Assembly: GCA_002205965.3 (NCBI GenBank)
Contig: NADL03000599.1
Coordinates: 1,550,001 to 1,614,000 of the forward strand
Direction: 5' to 3'
DNA from: Kappaphycus alvarezii
Taxonomy: Eukaryota; Rhodophyta; Florideophyceae; Gigartinales; Solieriaceae
Length of the DNA: 64,000 bases
Positions within the stretch are counted from its first letter, which is position 1. Every line of letters starts with the position of its first letter. A program made the translations under genes and the position numbers. A model generated the notes under the pieces. The model was not told the origin of the DNA, ran no database searches, and was given only the letters and a program-made list of their open reading frames with translations. Of the stretch, positions 11,201-21,503 are shown in pieces.

Positions 11201-12276
11201 TAATGACATTGCACTCCGATATCGGGTTGCGCTCGGAATAAAAACAGAGCCCATTTGACGTGCTGACATAGTACGTTCATCAGCCATCGTGATAGTGCGC
11301 ATATGGCATTTCTTCAGTGACGAGAACATGTCTTTATTCCTGAGCATATGCGTACTAGCACCGGAATCGATCGCAATCGAGTTACGGTTCTGGCTCCTTG
11401 TGTTCACGATCATGGACTTCTGCAAATATAAATTTCACTTAACTTCAGGGGGTGGTGCAGAACCCTCCGGCACGTCCTTCTCTGTAAATCGGAAATATTT
11501 CTTATAATGGCCCTTCTTGCCACTGTTAGAACAGATCCCCTTCACTTTAGTCCTCAGTGCACGCTCGGTTTTAAACCATGGAAGAGGCGGCTGTTTCCCG
11601 CCATCGGCTTGGGATGTAAGTGTACTGTACTCTTGAAGTAGCCTTGCAGATTCCTTGTACCATGTAAGCTCTTCATCTTTCATGGTTTGAGGTGCTATAA
11701 TGACAGGACCATACGGAGACTCACCAGTACTCCCGAAGCTTGCCAATAACGTGGTAACCAGCATTGATTCACTTACTGCACTCCTCAAAACTTCCAAACG
11801 GTTTAACAACGACTCCAACTTGTCTATATACTCATAAATCGTGTCTAACTCCGTGTACCAACAGTGCTACAGCTCGATTGCAGTTGGACGCGGGTAGCCG
11901 GGCTAACCGTGCATACCTTTCCTTCAATTTCGAGTATATTTTAAAAGGATTTTTCTTCTCCCCCGCCGCTGTCCTCAACGGCTTATTCCCCAATGACTGT
12001 ATTACACACATACGAGATTTAGAAAGCTTGTTCCTGACTCTAGCAACAAGATCTGTTTTATCCTGATCTCTCATCAAATTCTGAGTCACACAGGAAAGTA
12101 GATCCTTAGCCTCTAGTAAAGCTTCAAATCTTGCATTGACCATAATACGAAGTCTTCATCTCGTTTTGCACTGAACTTAGGCAGTCTCTTTGTCGAGTCA
12201 TCATCCATGATTGACATCAGATGAGGGGCTAAAACATAACCTTACAGATGACCTCGCGATGCTACTAATTGTTGAT

Positions 12277-12665
12277 TGTGGAAGGAGGTAGGCGTCAATG
12301 TTGTTTTGTTATTGTTCTTTTATCTTTCTTCAACAGGGCAGTCGATCCCGGATATTTATGCTAAAACACCAAGGATAATCTACCACTACCTAATGATACA
12401 GCACCAGCCCAAATAGGTACGTAGAGTCCATTAATTTTGCGTATCCCTCAATAGTGAGGCCGTACTCTAACAGTACGGAAGGACCGGGGAACGGCTTGGG
12501 ATACAGTTCAACCCAACGATAAACCTGAGCCACAATTAACATCATGTCAACTCAGATGCGTAAACATATTATCAGATCGTTACCACGTCGTGTAACAGAT
12601 TGTCAAATTCAAAACATATCATCACAAAATTAGATATTGATAGCGATGTTACACTTCTATCGACA
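12277..12665 (-). repeat. Copia 1, upstream LTR
   Basis: This 389-bp partner of the LTR at 7869-8258 reads TGTGGAAGG to TATCGACA on the + strand. Its right flank is a decayed family A fragment. Confidence 0.9.
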
Positions 12666-12669
12666 TCTA

Positions 12670-13235
12670 TCATTTCCCTCAACCAGCCGGGAGATAGACA
12701 ACTAGCAATCTTCCGTTGAGGAGCTTGAATGGGGCATAAATACAGTGTTTTACGAATAAAGGGACATTTTTAGCAACGAAAATGTAACCGGTAGCCCAAA
12801 AGCAAGCTGAATTGGAAGTAAAGACCAATGCAGTGTGTCGTTGAAGGAGAATGCCCCTTACAATTGAGTGTTGATCAAGGGGCCAGCTTTCTACAGATCG
12901 TGCAACTTCTCGGCTCGTGGAGAAAGCATCGGTGCGCCATCCTCCTAGCGTGGAGATAGGAACCGGGACGATCCCGTTCCTACCAAGTAACCCAGCTATG
13001 ATATTCTGTTGTTTTCGTAGCTTGTCAGTGTAGGCCGCGTTAAGATCGTGAGGGAGCTAAAGGTTCTCATCCTGAGATGAGAAGGGGTGGGTTCACGAAA
13101 CGGGAAAAGGTTTGGGTGTATTAGTCTTAGAAGAGATATTTGATCTATCTCATGGTTTTACAGACAAACAAAATCGACTTAAAAAGGGTATACCGACACA
13201 GTTCACGAAAGTAACATCCAAAATAATCTGTTTCA
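12670..13235 (-). pseudogene. family A non-LTR retrotransposon, C-terminal fragment
   Basis: Minus-strand translation gives AETDYF followed, after a one-base shift, by DVTFVN (endonuclease core; compare GGTDFFDVTFVN in the 43-kb copy). Then, beyond the 13101-13200 insertion, it gives GIVPVPISTLGGWRTDAF and VARSVESW, matching the family A C-terminus (LVPIPISTLGGWHPDAY..DVARNVAV). The 3' tail is cut short at the Copia LTR boundary (12665). Several frame changes are present. Confidence 0.7.
13101..13200 (-). mobile_element. 100-bp family A2 3'-end insertion with 10-bp TSD
   Basis: This insert is flanked by exact GTTCACGAAA duplications (13091-13100 and 13201-13210) and sits inside the endonuclease codons (DVTFVN) of the family A fragment. 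On the minus strand its last 54 nt (CATGAGATAGATC ... CACCCAAACCTTTTCCCG) align with the whole 54-bp insertion at 5087-5140, and the remaining 46 nt extend further upstream. It is thus a longer truncation product of the same family. Confidence 0.85.
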
Positions 13236-13321
13236 GCGAATCCGGTCGCATGGGGAACAAAAGAAAGGACCGGACCTTGATTTCCGGCCCTGTCTTTGGT
13301 TCCCCATGCGACCGGATTCGC
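13236..13321. repeat. 86-bp inverted repeat (perfect 23-bp arms)
   Basis: The left arm 13236-13258 (GCGAATCCGGTCGCATGG...) is exactly complementary to the right arm 13299-13321. The 40-bp interior is itself largely self-complementary (AAAGAAAGGACCGGA against TTTCCGGCCCTGTCTTT), so the block could fold into one long hairpin. It abuts the family A endonuclease remnant and has no homologous counterpart in the other A copies. It may be a small foldback element or an inverted duplication. Confidence 0.85.
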
Positions 13322-13559
13322 CGGCGAGATCACGTGAATAACTTTACGGTATTATTACAAATGGTCCGGTGCATGACCAAATATTATCGTAGCTAACTGC
13401 TAACCGTGTGGACCACGTCGTACACGTGCACCGGTGTACGTATGATGGATGCGTTCGCTTTAGACTACCGTATTGTGTAACTGGTGCGACGGTATGCGCG
13501 GGTGCGAATAACAGTGACCGAAGTGTTCAAATTTCCGGAGATGCGCGGGAAGAGGCCCT

Positions 13560-13905
13560 CAAGTAAGAGGCTGGTAGCAGGGGAAGGCGTCATTGGGGAA
13601 TCGAAATCCAAGGATTAGAAATCGATTTTGACGGAGGGTGTGAGGTTTTCGGAGGGGAAAGGAAGGCGACTAAATATTTTGCGTGCCAAATCGGACCTCT
13701 CATTGCGATGCGCCACGGCAGCAGCACTGCCAGCCTCGTGAGTGGCCCTAATGCGGATAAAGTCCTTAAAGGACGATACAACGGTGATGTCCCATGCGAT
13801 TGGGAATGTCACAGTGCCGGCAGGTGCAGTAGGTGGATGTAGCAAGATAAAAGCACCTACTTCCTGGACTGAACGCGCGACCCGCTGACATTCTGGTGCA
13901 CCCAC
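13560..13905 (-). pseudogene. family E REL-type retrotransposon fragment (-)
   Basis: The minus-strand frame 13905-13615 includes WDITVVSSFKDFIRIRATHE, AAAVAHRNERSDLARKI and more, the endonuclease beta-strand (D-V/I-T-V) plus the downstream helix of RT-REL elements. It aligns with the + fragment that starts at about 13896 and points away from it. Only about 100 codons are kept. Confidence 0.55.
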
Positions 13906-14342
13906 GGTCGGACGCAGTGAACACCCCGCCTCCTCTCCCAGTAGCGTATGAAGTCACCACATCTTCGCCATTCCAGACGAGCTATATGTCAATGGGAGCT
14001 CGAGAAGCGCGAGCCGTCGCCAATGCAGCAGAAAAGCGGAAGAAGAGGGACTTAGCGGCGAAAGTGGCAGCGATTCCTGGTGAGGCACTGCCGGGGCGTT
14101 TGAGGCTAGGATGGAATTTTGTACCACTAGCCTTTGACTCCTTGGGATCACCTTCCGAGACAACGGCCAAGGTCATCGAGCAGTACGCGGCAGCCGTCGC
14201 GACTCGTAGTGGATGTTCTAAGGAAGGAGTGAAGACCCGGATCAATGAGAAGCTAAGTTATGCAATATGGTCAACGTGCGCGGCGTTCACAATGAGTCGC
14301 ACCCCGCAACATGCAGAGTTTGGCCACCCTATTCAAACCTAA
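13896..14342 (+). pseudogene. family E REL-type retrotransposon fragment (+)
   Basis: A 148-codon frame reads YEVTTSSPFQTSYMSMGAR, ANAAEKRKKRDLAAKV, then LGWNFVPLAFDSLGSPSETT. The last block fits the conserved F.PLA.ETxG..G motif near the C-terminus of RT-REL retrotransposons. It is related to the minus-strand fragment at 13560-13905, with which it forms a head-to-head pair. The RT domain is absent. Confidence 0.55.
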
Positions 14343-14780
14343 TTTATTGAGGTTTGTTTTTCAGCTACTTTAGGGGTCTTCAATGACTTCGCATGTTGCA
14401 CCCAAGTAGATCATTGGTTTTTTCAAAAACTGTGCGATTCTTGCATACTACTACTGTAGGATAGTATCTTTTGGTTGCTCCTGAAGGGTCACCAAAATCT
14501 GCCCTTTTTGACTACTTTTATGACGCTTTTTGTTCTTAGTTTCTATTTTGTCGGCTACTGTACTCTAGATTTATTTTTTGTTATTTTCTACGGTATTTTA
14601 TTTATTTTTTAATTAATGTCGGCCTCGCGCGTGTGGCTCTGGAACGGTCGGCCACACCCGCGACTACTATATAAACTAAACCACCCGATCCTTCGCTGCA
14701 GTATTACAGAATTGTATTTTTCAATTCGTTTCCTCTAGCGCATATTTCATATCATTAATGGCTATAAGCTGGCGTGCCCT
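14343..14780. other. AT-rich spacer with TATA-like box
   Basis: No gene is seen. From 14617 there is TGTCGGCCTCGCGCGTGTGG and, about 50 bp on, CTACTATATAAACTAAACC, which resembles an LTR promoter but reads away from the neighbouring Gypsy element. No second copy was found in the window, so I do not call it an LTR. Confidence 0.3.
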
Positions 14781-17700
14781 TACCATTTCCGCGCTTTCCA
14801 CTGTATGATATTTTTCAAACGGCAGAGGTATCATCAATAGACTAGTCGGTTATGCCCTGTAAGCACTTTAAGAGTAGTCCGATAGACCTCGTAGATATAT
14901 TTGTTTCATAGCCCCGCTAAACTTTTCAGCGGTGTTTGATTCAAAGCGTTCTGCTCGGCCTCAGTTAGTGACGGACTTTCTTTAGCGGCGAGCCTCGTCT
15001 CACTAAGTAAAGCCCGACGAGCACACAAAATCTCTCTGCATACTCTCTCTACTGATCCATTTGCACAAGGAGAATAGGCTGCTGTAAAATGATTACCGAC
15101 CCTTAGTTCATCAGCAAGTTACACCGGTAGTCTATTCTTAAAGAGGAAGCCCTAGTCACTAATGAGCTATTTCATGCCCTCAAAGACTCCTATTTATTGA
15201 CTTAAAAGCCTCCTCAGCTGACTCTGATTTACAATCAGTTGTGTAACATAGCCAAATATCTGAAGGCGGATCTTCCTTAATGATAAATACCTATTTATTA
15301 ACCTCGGTTCCGCTGCCCATGTAGAGGAAGTCCACATGTACGACCTTACTTGTGACTGATCCGTGCAACTCGTGTCCCATCGGTCTTGATACGGTTTCAC
15401 CTGATATCATCAATATACAGTGTAAACAGCCGCACACAAACCGTTGCACATAGTGCTTGATTTTTGGCCACCAAAACATTACCAGTGCGACACTTAGAGT
15501 AGCATCGATTCCTCGGTTTCCAATGAAACTAAAATGAGATCCCACAAGAACATTGAGCTCCTTGTTGCTGCTTGGGATCTATATCTCTTGAAACAGGGAG
15601 GGGAGCAGCCGGGGCGCTGCTAAAGGAGTAGTGGAGACGATGGCAGTGGGTTTCAGAAAGTTGGGGGCAAAGGGTCAATGGAGTGTACTTGGATTCCCAA
15701 AAGAATCCAGATGAGGCCCCTTTTATAAACAGTACTGTAGCTCTACTCTAGAACTTCCATACTTGTGTTAAAGCAGTGAAACTTGCTAGAAAGTAGAGGT
15801 GTGACTGTATAATAGTAATACCTAGAAAATATCTAGAAAATATCTAAGTAAATGAAAATGACGTGGCGCTTCACGTCAAATGAAATTATTGAAGGAAAAT
15901 AAAACCGCTATCTGGTTACATTGAGCTTCTAAATTCATCCAAGACGATGAAATTTCTCTGCTAAACCACTGTGTAAGAGAGAGTTGAAATAAAAAAGCGA
16001 CGAAGTCTCTATTATGCAGCGGTGTAACAGAGAGATTGTTACATCTTTCCTCATTGTCCCGAGAGACCTTCAACTCCTAACTTCAGGCAAATTTTAAGTC
16101 TCTCCGTCGGGGCTTTTCTTGAGATGCACGGTATGTATCGAATCTGAGTACAATTCTTCTTATATCATAGGAATTAATTTTGTCGCTTAGTATTAACGAT
16201 AGGCTGCAATTTTCCCCCTATCTTTGTCGATCCGGTGGCCCTTAGTCCGTGTTTCTGTTTCAGTATATTTGCAAATAAATTATCTTCCCCTCCCACTGGA
16301 TCGAGTAACTAAGTCGTGAGAGGTATAATACCCAGCGCTGAACTTTCGTGACAATATATCTGCCCAGAGAGGGCTCCTAGGCTAATGGGGAAAACACAAA
16401 TACTAAGATGAGATAATTTGTAAATAATCGCACGTATGTGTTTACCATTAGTGCATAATACATTTTCGCACATGTCTGGAATACCGAAAAACCTGGAGAA
16501 CTCTCTCGAAGGTTGTCCAATTCAACTCAGATCCTTTGAAGCTGGATTAGACAATAGCCAAGGAATCGTGACGCTGTTGGCTTATTGGGGTACAAAGTCG
16601 CTTACCCTCTATCTTCGTTTCAATTACTGACCAATAGAGTTCGCAACTCTGTCTTCTTCGGAGTAGAAAAGCATCACAGTCTTCTGCAGTCGGGATTTCA
16701 ACTGGCCCCGTCTCTTTGATAGTTTCCGTACAGTGCACTATGGTTGCAAATGATCGTATCTTAGCTTTTGGTCGACCATACATACTGAATTCATTCTCCA
16801 ATCTCACCAGCGAATGAATTGATTACATTACGACTTGGATACAAGCCTCCTCTAGCACCTCTATAAGGGAGTGAACAAAGCATTGAAAGTTAGGAATGGC
16901 AGTGGACATCTATTTGCACCAGTAAACGAATTGTGCCAACTAATCCGCCACAGGTGGCATTTTAATTTCCTTAAAGGCTTCCAAGTATGTAAACTCCACC
17001 CTGAAGCCATCCGATGACACTATCATGCCACAAAACTTTAGTTTTTTCGCATATAACACGAAAGCATCACCTTTAATGATCAATACTCAGGAGACCGCTA
17101 GCGCCATATAGCGCATGGTCTGGGACTACACAGCAGGGGCAAAATGGGTGGTCTGGTCAAGACGCCGCCGGTTAACGGATGCAGGAACGTATTGGACAAT
17201 CAGGCATACGAATCTAACGAGGAGCGAATGTTTCTCGGCGGCAACAGGGGTGCCACGATTGCTGGCGAGAAAGTGGGCGACTTGTTGCACGGCTTGATCA
17301 AACCCGGGTCCAGTGCAACCATAGACATCAGCAACCATGGGGTGAAGGATCAGTCCGTAGTATTCGCAGAAAGTATGGTAATGGTGGCGTTTCTCTGATT
17401 CTTTCTTGGAGATATGGCCATGTGTAGGACAAGAACGAAACCCGGATGAGTGCGGACTGATGACAGAGACATAAAAGTCCTGCGGGCTGGAATATAACAC
17501 GTAATTTCTTGCAGACTAGAAAAAAACGCGTTTGGCGCATATTGTGAAAAGGCTCTCGAGTAGCTGCAGCAGCTTCATTTTTCGCGGACATACAGGCTAA
17601 AATCATCTATCCAGGCCTTCATATTCTACCGTGGATCTCGAAAAAGCGGTTCGATTGTTCTTTGAAAATATGCAGCAGCATTTGCTAAGGTGGCGTCACG

Positions 17701-19440
17701 CTCTTGGATGCTACTATTCTTGTAGGAATGATAGTAACACACGCTCCTTAAGAGTCATTGTGCAGAGGCAATTTCCACTACCCCGATACCAAGTTGATAC
17801 TTTCAAAACAAGTGCTACCAGCAAAATCATTCACTCGCTATCAAACTCCGGCATTGGCCAAGACTGTCGTGCTGTAGCTGCGTGGCCGGGGGTATGTCAA
17901 TAAGGAGCCTGTACTTGGCATTAGATCACGGTTTAGGTACCAATAGGGGGCTGTCTCTCGTGAAGCCGTTTCCATTTATTAAAAATTCCAATATCTTTGG
18001 ACATTGTTTCGTCGCCTTGGATATGATCCGACAAGTACCGTCGGACATGTAATTCTATGGGTTTTTGCCCTGAGTGCAAACGAATCTTCATTGATTCCAC
18101 ATCGGCTGGTGGGGATTTTCCCAGCCGAATTCGAAATATTTCCTGTAGCTCCGGAGCAAGTCAGCCAACATTTGCGCGCCAGCCTCCGTAATATAGTTGC
18201 TTCTGGCTTTTTCGAAAAGTGCTCCGAATGTTGTGTCAAGGACATGCTCAGAGTTCTCTCTATTTGCCATCTAACCAATGTGGACCCTCGTTGCTAGCGC
18301 TTTGAAATATGCTCCCTATGTCAAATTCCCTTTGTAAGAGAATACTTCAATTAGAACCTGCTGTGATATCCACAACAGCCTCATGAAGCATCTCAACCTT
18401 CTGCATTGCATCGTCTGCTTCGTCGTCATTTATAATCCACTTCATTCCCCTACAAGCCAAATTGCTTATATGTCGAGCTCTTACCTGCACATCAGCCGTC
18501 ATAGTTACGCTGCACCGCAGTGACTTCGCTGATGTCAGATCATTTGAGAATACTCTGGTTCGTTGCAGAGGTACCTTTTCCAAGCGATGATCTACATGAA
18601 GACTGTTTGTTGCTAGTTGGAGCGACGGGATATTCGCGTCCGATCCTTGACTGGCGATGCAACTATACTTTACGGTTCCGTAGAAAAACATGGCGGAGAA
18701 GAGAGACGAGTATTTACCTAAGTTTTCACCGCATAGAAGATCTACATGGCCATCATTTCCGGACCTCTCCACTCCTCTTTCGCGCTTTTCCTTGCGATAA
18801 TCTTCAAATAGCTGCTTGCGCTCAATCTTGCCTGTCAGCGGGCAGTGTCGCATGTGATGATTCCCCTTGCAAGTGGGATTTATAAACTCAATCTCTAGTG
18901 GGCTTTTACCACCTGGAGTCCTGCTGTGCCTTCTTGCACGGATGTCTTGTACTCTTCGCCTTTGCTCCCTGCTAGTGAATCAGTCTTACTGTCTCTGTTT
19001 TTGCGAGTTCCTCTCCACCCGCGCTGTTTCCAGTGCCCATTACATCTCAAAGTGTAATTCAGACTTGCTAGATCCGATTACCTACTACCACTCAGGCTTT
19101 CAACCCGATGCCCGATGGCCTCGGAGTAGTGATGGTCAGATTCCTGTGCATCTATCTTGCGTGTTTCCGCTGCGATTATGCGTATGTAATGGTGGAAGTT
19201 GGTATTGAACTCGTCTCTGCGGAGCGTTAATAAAATATGGATGCCACAAAGGAGCTTTACATGCGATAAAGGTTTCAAAATATGCTGCACTGCGAGCTCC
19301 GTATTTTGAGTCACAAAACGGTCGTATTGGCTTTTTTGTAACCCATTTGTGTACCGCAAGAACAAATTGCAAACCTGCTTTCCCACGTTAACCTTTTTCG
19401 TTTGTTTTTCACCTTCCGAATGTCCACAAGGACACTCTCG
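14780..19440 (-). mobile_element. Gypsy-type LTR retrotransposon, old and broken
   Basis: This fossil Ty3/Gypsy element reads on the minus strand. Recognisable parts in order: gag (about 19400-18900); zinc-knuckle (GNHHMRHCPLTGK) and protease region (about 18890-18300); RT (about 18270-17500, with AKYRLLIDIPPAT and WIDDFSLYVREK; and 17065-16800, with KLKFCGMIVSSDGFRVEFTY); RNase H (about 16800-16350, QRWVLYLSRLSYSI); integrase (about 15545-14860, with CLHC, VVHVDFLYMGS and AAYSPCANGSVERVCREI). RT-RNase H before integrase is the Gypsy order. The style resembles Gypsy elements of oomycetes and algae. No LTR pair was found. It is broken, with far more than ten lesions, and is one of the oldest elements here. 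A family B-like fragment sits inside it. Confidence 0.8.
17110..17500 (-). pseudogene. family B-like REL fragment inserted in the Gypsy element
   Basis: Minus-strand residues VADVYGCTGPGFDQAVQQVA and HFLASNRGTPVA align with family B (VRIDIHGALGDDGKGFFRRLASFAASRRGS), preceded by a KRHHYHTFCEYYGLILHP block equivalent to HRHYGTYCNQ..ILLSP. It separates two halves of the Gypsy RT. It is diverged from the 3-5 kb copies and has no detectable target duplication. Confidence 0.6.
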
Positions 19441-20140
19441 CTGTGGCCCAAGTCGTAGTTAACAGGACTCAACCTCGTACGAATAGAGGTATACTGCTTC
19501 AGCTGCTCTTAGGTCAACTCATCTACCGTCCACGCGTCAATATACAGAGAAATGACAAAAATTACGGTACACTTACGTCGAGGGTCCCTATTTGTTGTTA
19601 CTGTAGCCTGCAATTGGCTGTCAGCATTCTTCTCTTTCATCTGACGATAATAAATCATTCTGCATTCTAGATGCTACAGAAAATAGGCAGTATCTGCTCC
19701 TGAGTAAAGAGGACACTCAATCGTTTCCACTATTTTTTGCTTGACAGTCCCTTTCCCCAGCATTTCTGCATTCATCTCCGCTAGCCACGCAGCACGGTAA
19801 CAGCCCATTCTTCACTGCTCGACACACTAATTAATGTTGCACTAGTATGCTGGCACGTGCAATTTATGGTAAAAAAAAAGATCTCCGAACGCTGCAGTGC
19901 AAAGAGAGACTGTTTTTTGCAGTACCTTACGTGTTCCTAAATTCCTTCTTCCTCCTTTTCCTCCGGTGGCGTTGATTTTTTTCTGCTCATGGCACATTTA
20001 AGCTACCAATCTGTCTTCATTCTACTAAGGAGCTTACGTTTAACGGCCTATCTACTTTCCATGAAGCAGAGGACGAGCTTCGAAACGAAAGGCGGACCTA
20101 TTATCCCCTAACTGGTCGGTCTGGGGCTGAGTGCAACCAT
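19441..20140. other. no gene recognised
   Basis: No domain or open frame worth calling is visible. The segment lies upstream of the Gypsy gag and could hold its decayed leader or LTR, but I cannot show this. Confidence 0.3.
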
Positions 20141-20257
20141 ATCGGTTTGCCTTACGGGAAAACCTTTTCGGTTTGCCTTAAGCGCCACACTTTTCGGTTC
20201 GCCTTAAGCGCCACCCCCTTCGGTTAGCCTTAAGCGCCAACCCCTTCGGTTCGCACT
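20141..20257. repeat. 26-bp tandem repeat, four and a half units
   Basis: Units begin at 20141, 20167, 20193, 20219 and 20245, an exact 26-bp period. The unit is TTCGGTTYGCCTTAAGCGCC plus six variable bases. The first unit diverges most and the last is partial. No open frame runs through it. It could be a minisatellite or a decayed structured region of an element. Confidence 0.9.
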
Positions 20258-20585
20258 CGCCTCATTCGACTCCCGGCCCTCCTATGAGGGATCAGTGTTG
20301 AGGACAAAAATAGTAAGTTTTTACCACTTCGGGGTGCCCGAATCGGAACAAGTTGACCTCTTTGATCTTAACTAAATACTATCCCGCTCGATAAATACTT
20401 AGAGAAAAGTAAAGGCCCCGCTACAGTAGCTTCTACCCTATCTGCACGGACTAATTACTGCTGACGCAGAGGTGGCATCACAGGGCTAGATCACAAACCA
20501 CATACCGTTCGAATAAATGAAACAAAAAAAACATAGCAGAACTACCTTGCCGGGTGTTTGTCGCGTCTTTGCAATTCCGACACGG
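20258..20585. other. no gene recognised
   Basis: This non-coding spacer between the tandem repeat and the family D fragment shows no repeat or domain. Confidence 0.3.
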
Positions 20586-20599
20586 TCAAATAAAACAAA

Positions 20600-21260
20600 C
20601 ATAACAAACGCATATGCCTATCCTTTTGAGGTCACTTTTCTCTTTCTCGGTACTAGATATTGGATGACTCATCACTGAGTCATTCCGAAAAGCAGTTATC
20701 ATCAATATACACATGAAACCCGAGGACGACCATGGCGGGCCCAAAATTTTTGCACTTCCGAGAGAGCGAGTCATCGTAAACGGTCAGTCTCAAGTGTCCG
20801 CGCAGCATGGCTCGCCACTGCACCCCGAACACTTCAGTTTCCATAGTAACATGGGCATATAGGAATGCGGCGCGGGAAATTTTCAGAATGCGAGACCGCG
20901 TATCTGTAGCCGCATCTCTGCGGCTGTGTGAATATCTGCGTTCGAAGACCTGGCACTTTCGTCGTCAAGCCAGTGAATCTTGGCTGACGCCTCCTGCTGC
21001 ACAACTTTGAGATACATTTGAACGTTAGAGTGTATTGCGGCGGGGAGGAGCGTATCAAAGGAACACAGATCGACCGGTAGGGAATGTCGAGGATACATAG
21101 TAGAAACTAGCGAAAATGGCGGCCAGCTTGGCCGAGTAGGAAGGCCTTGTCGCGGCGGTAGCGAAATATGCTGTGAGCAGTGGAGCGGGGTCCGATATGG
21201 GCTCCGTACCTGACGCGGGCTTGTGATGCTCGCGGAGGTGACACCATATGGGAACATCGA
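20600..21260 (-). pseudogene. family D non-LTR retrotransposon fragment
   Basis: In two overlapping minus-strand frames: NADIHTAAEMRLQIRGLAF, then RAAFLYAHVTMETEVFGVQW and AMLRGHLRLTVYDDSLSRKC. These align with STRRRIRGLAF..GAAAFLYEHPTTATKVSSEHW..MLRRHLCIPVYADSVPLKC in the D copy at 34.2-34.35 kb. The block ends near the zinc-knuckle, and the endonuclease is not recognisable. Multiple frame changes are present. Confidence 0.6.
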
Positions 21261-21503
21261 GATGACGATGGTCGCAAAACCACCATGTCGGAGGGGTAAT
21301 TTTACCTGACCACGCTTTGTCTGTTAGCTAAACACTATGAAGCTCGGTAAAAGACTTCAGTAGCAGCGTGTCGAGGAACTCGGCGGTCATAAGGTCATCC
21401 CATGGATCAGCGAGTTTTAAGGCGTGGACATCCATACAGGGCGACGTGTAGTTGTACCTAATTTTCGCGCAAGTTTGTCAGTACCTCGCATTTAGAGCGT
21501 ATC

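Larger units (their letters stand above)
7869..12665 (-). mobile_element. Copia-type LTR retrotransposon, broken
   Basis: This fossil Ty1/Copia element reads on the minus strand between two LTRs (12277-12665 upstream, 7869-8258 downstream). Parts in order: gag with a degenerate zinc-knuckle (about 12143-11435), protease (about 11425-11063, DSGASTHM), pre-integrase and integrase (about 11059-10164, with YSENGGEY and YTPEQNGIAKRLN), RT (about 9900-8530, LGAVKSFLGIEF), and RNase H (8528-8253). The order protease-integrase-RT-RNase H is diagnostic of Copia. The LTRs differ at roughly ten positions in 390, so it is moderately old. It is broken, with well over ten lesions. No clear target duplication remains. 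Confidence 0.92.

Noticed and set aside
14617-14760. Possible LTR of the Gypsy element (TGTCGG start, TATA box)
   Set aside because: It reads opposite to the element and no matching copy exists at the other end.
20141-20257. CRISPR array
   Set aside because: The 26-bp period has only six variable bases per unit, so there are no true spacers, and the context is eukaryotic.
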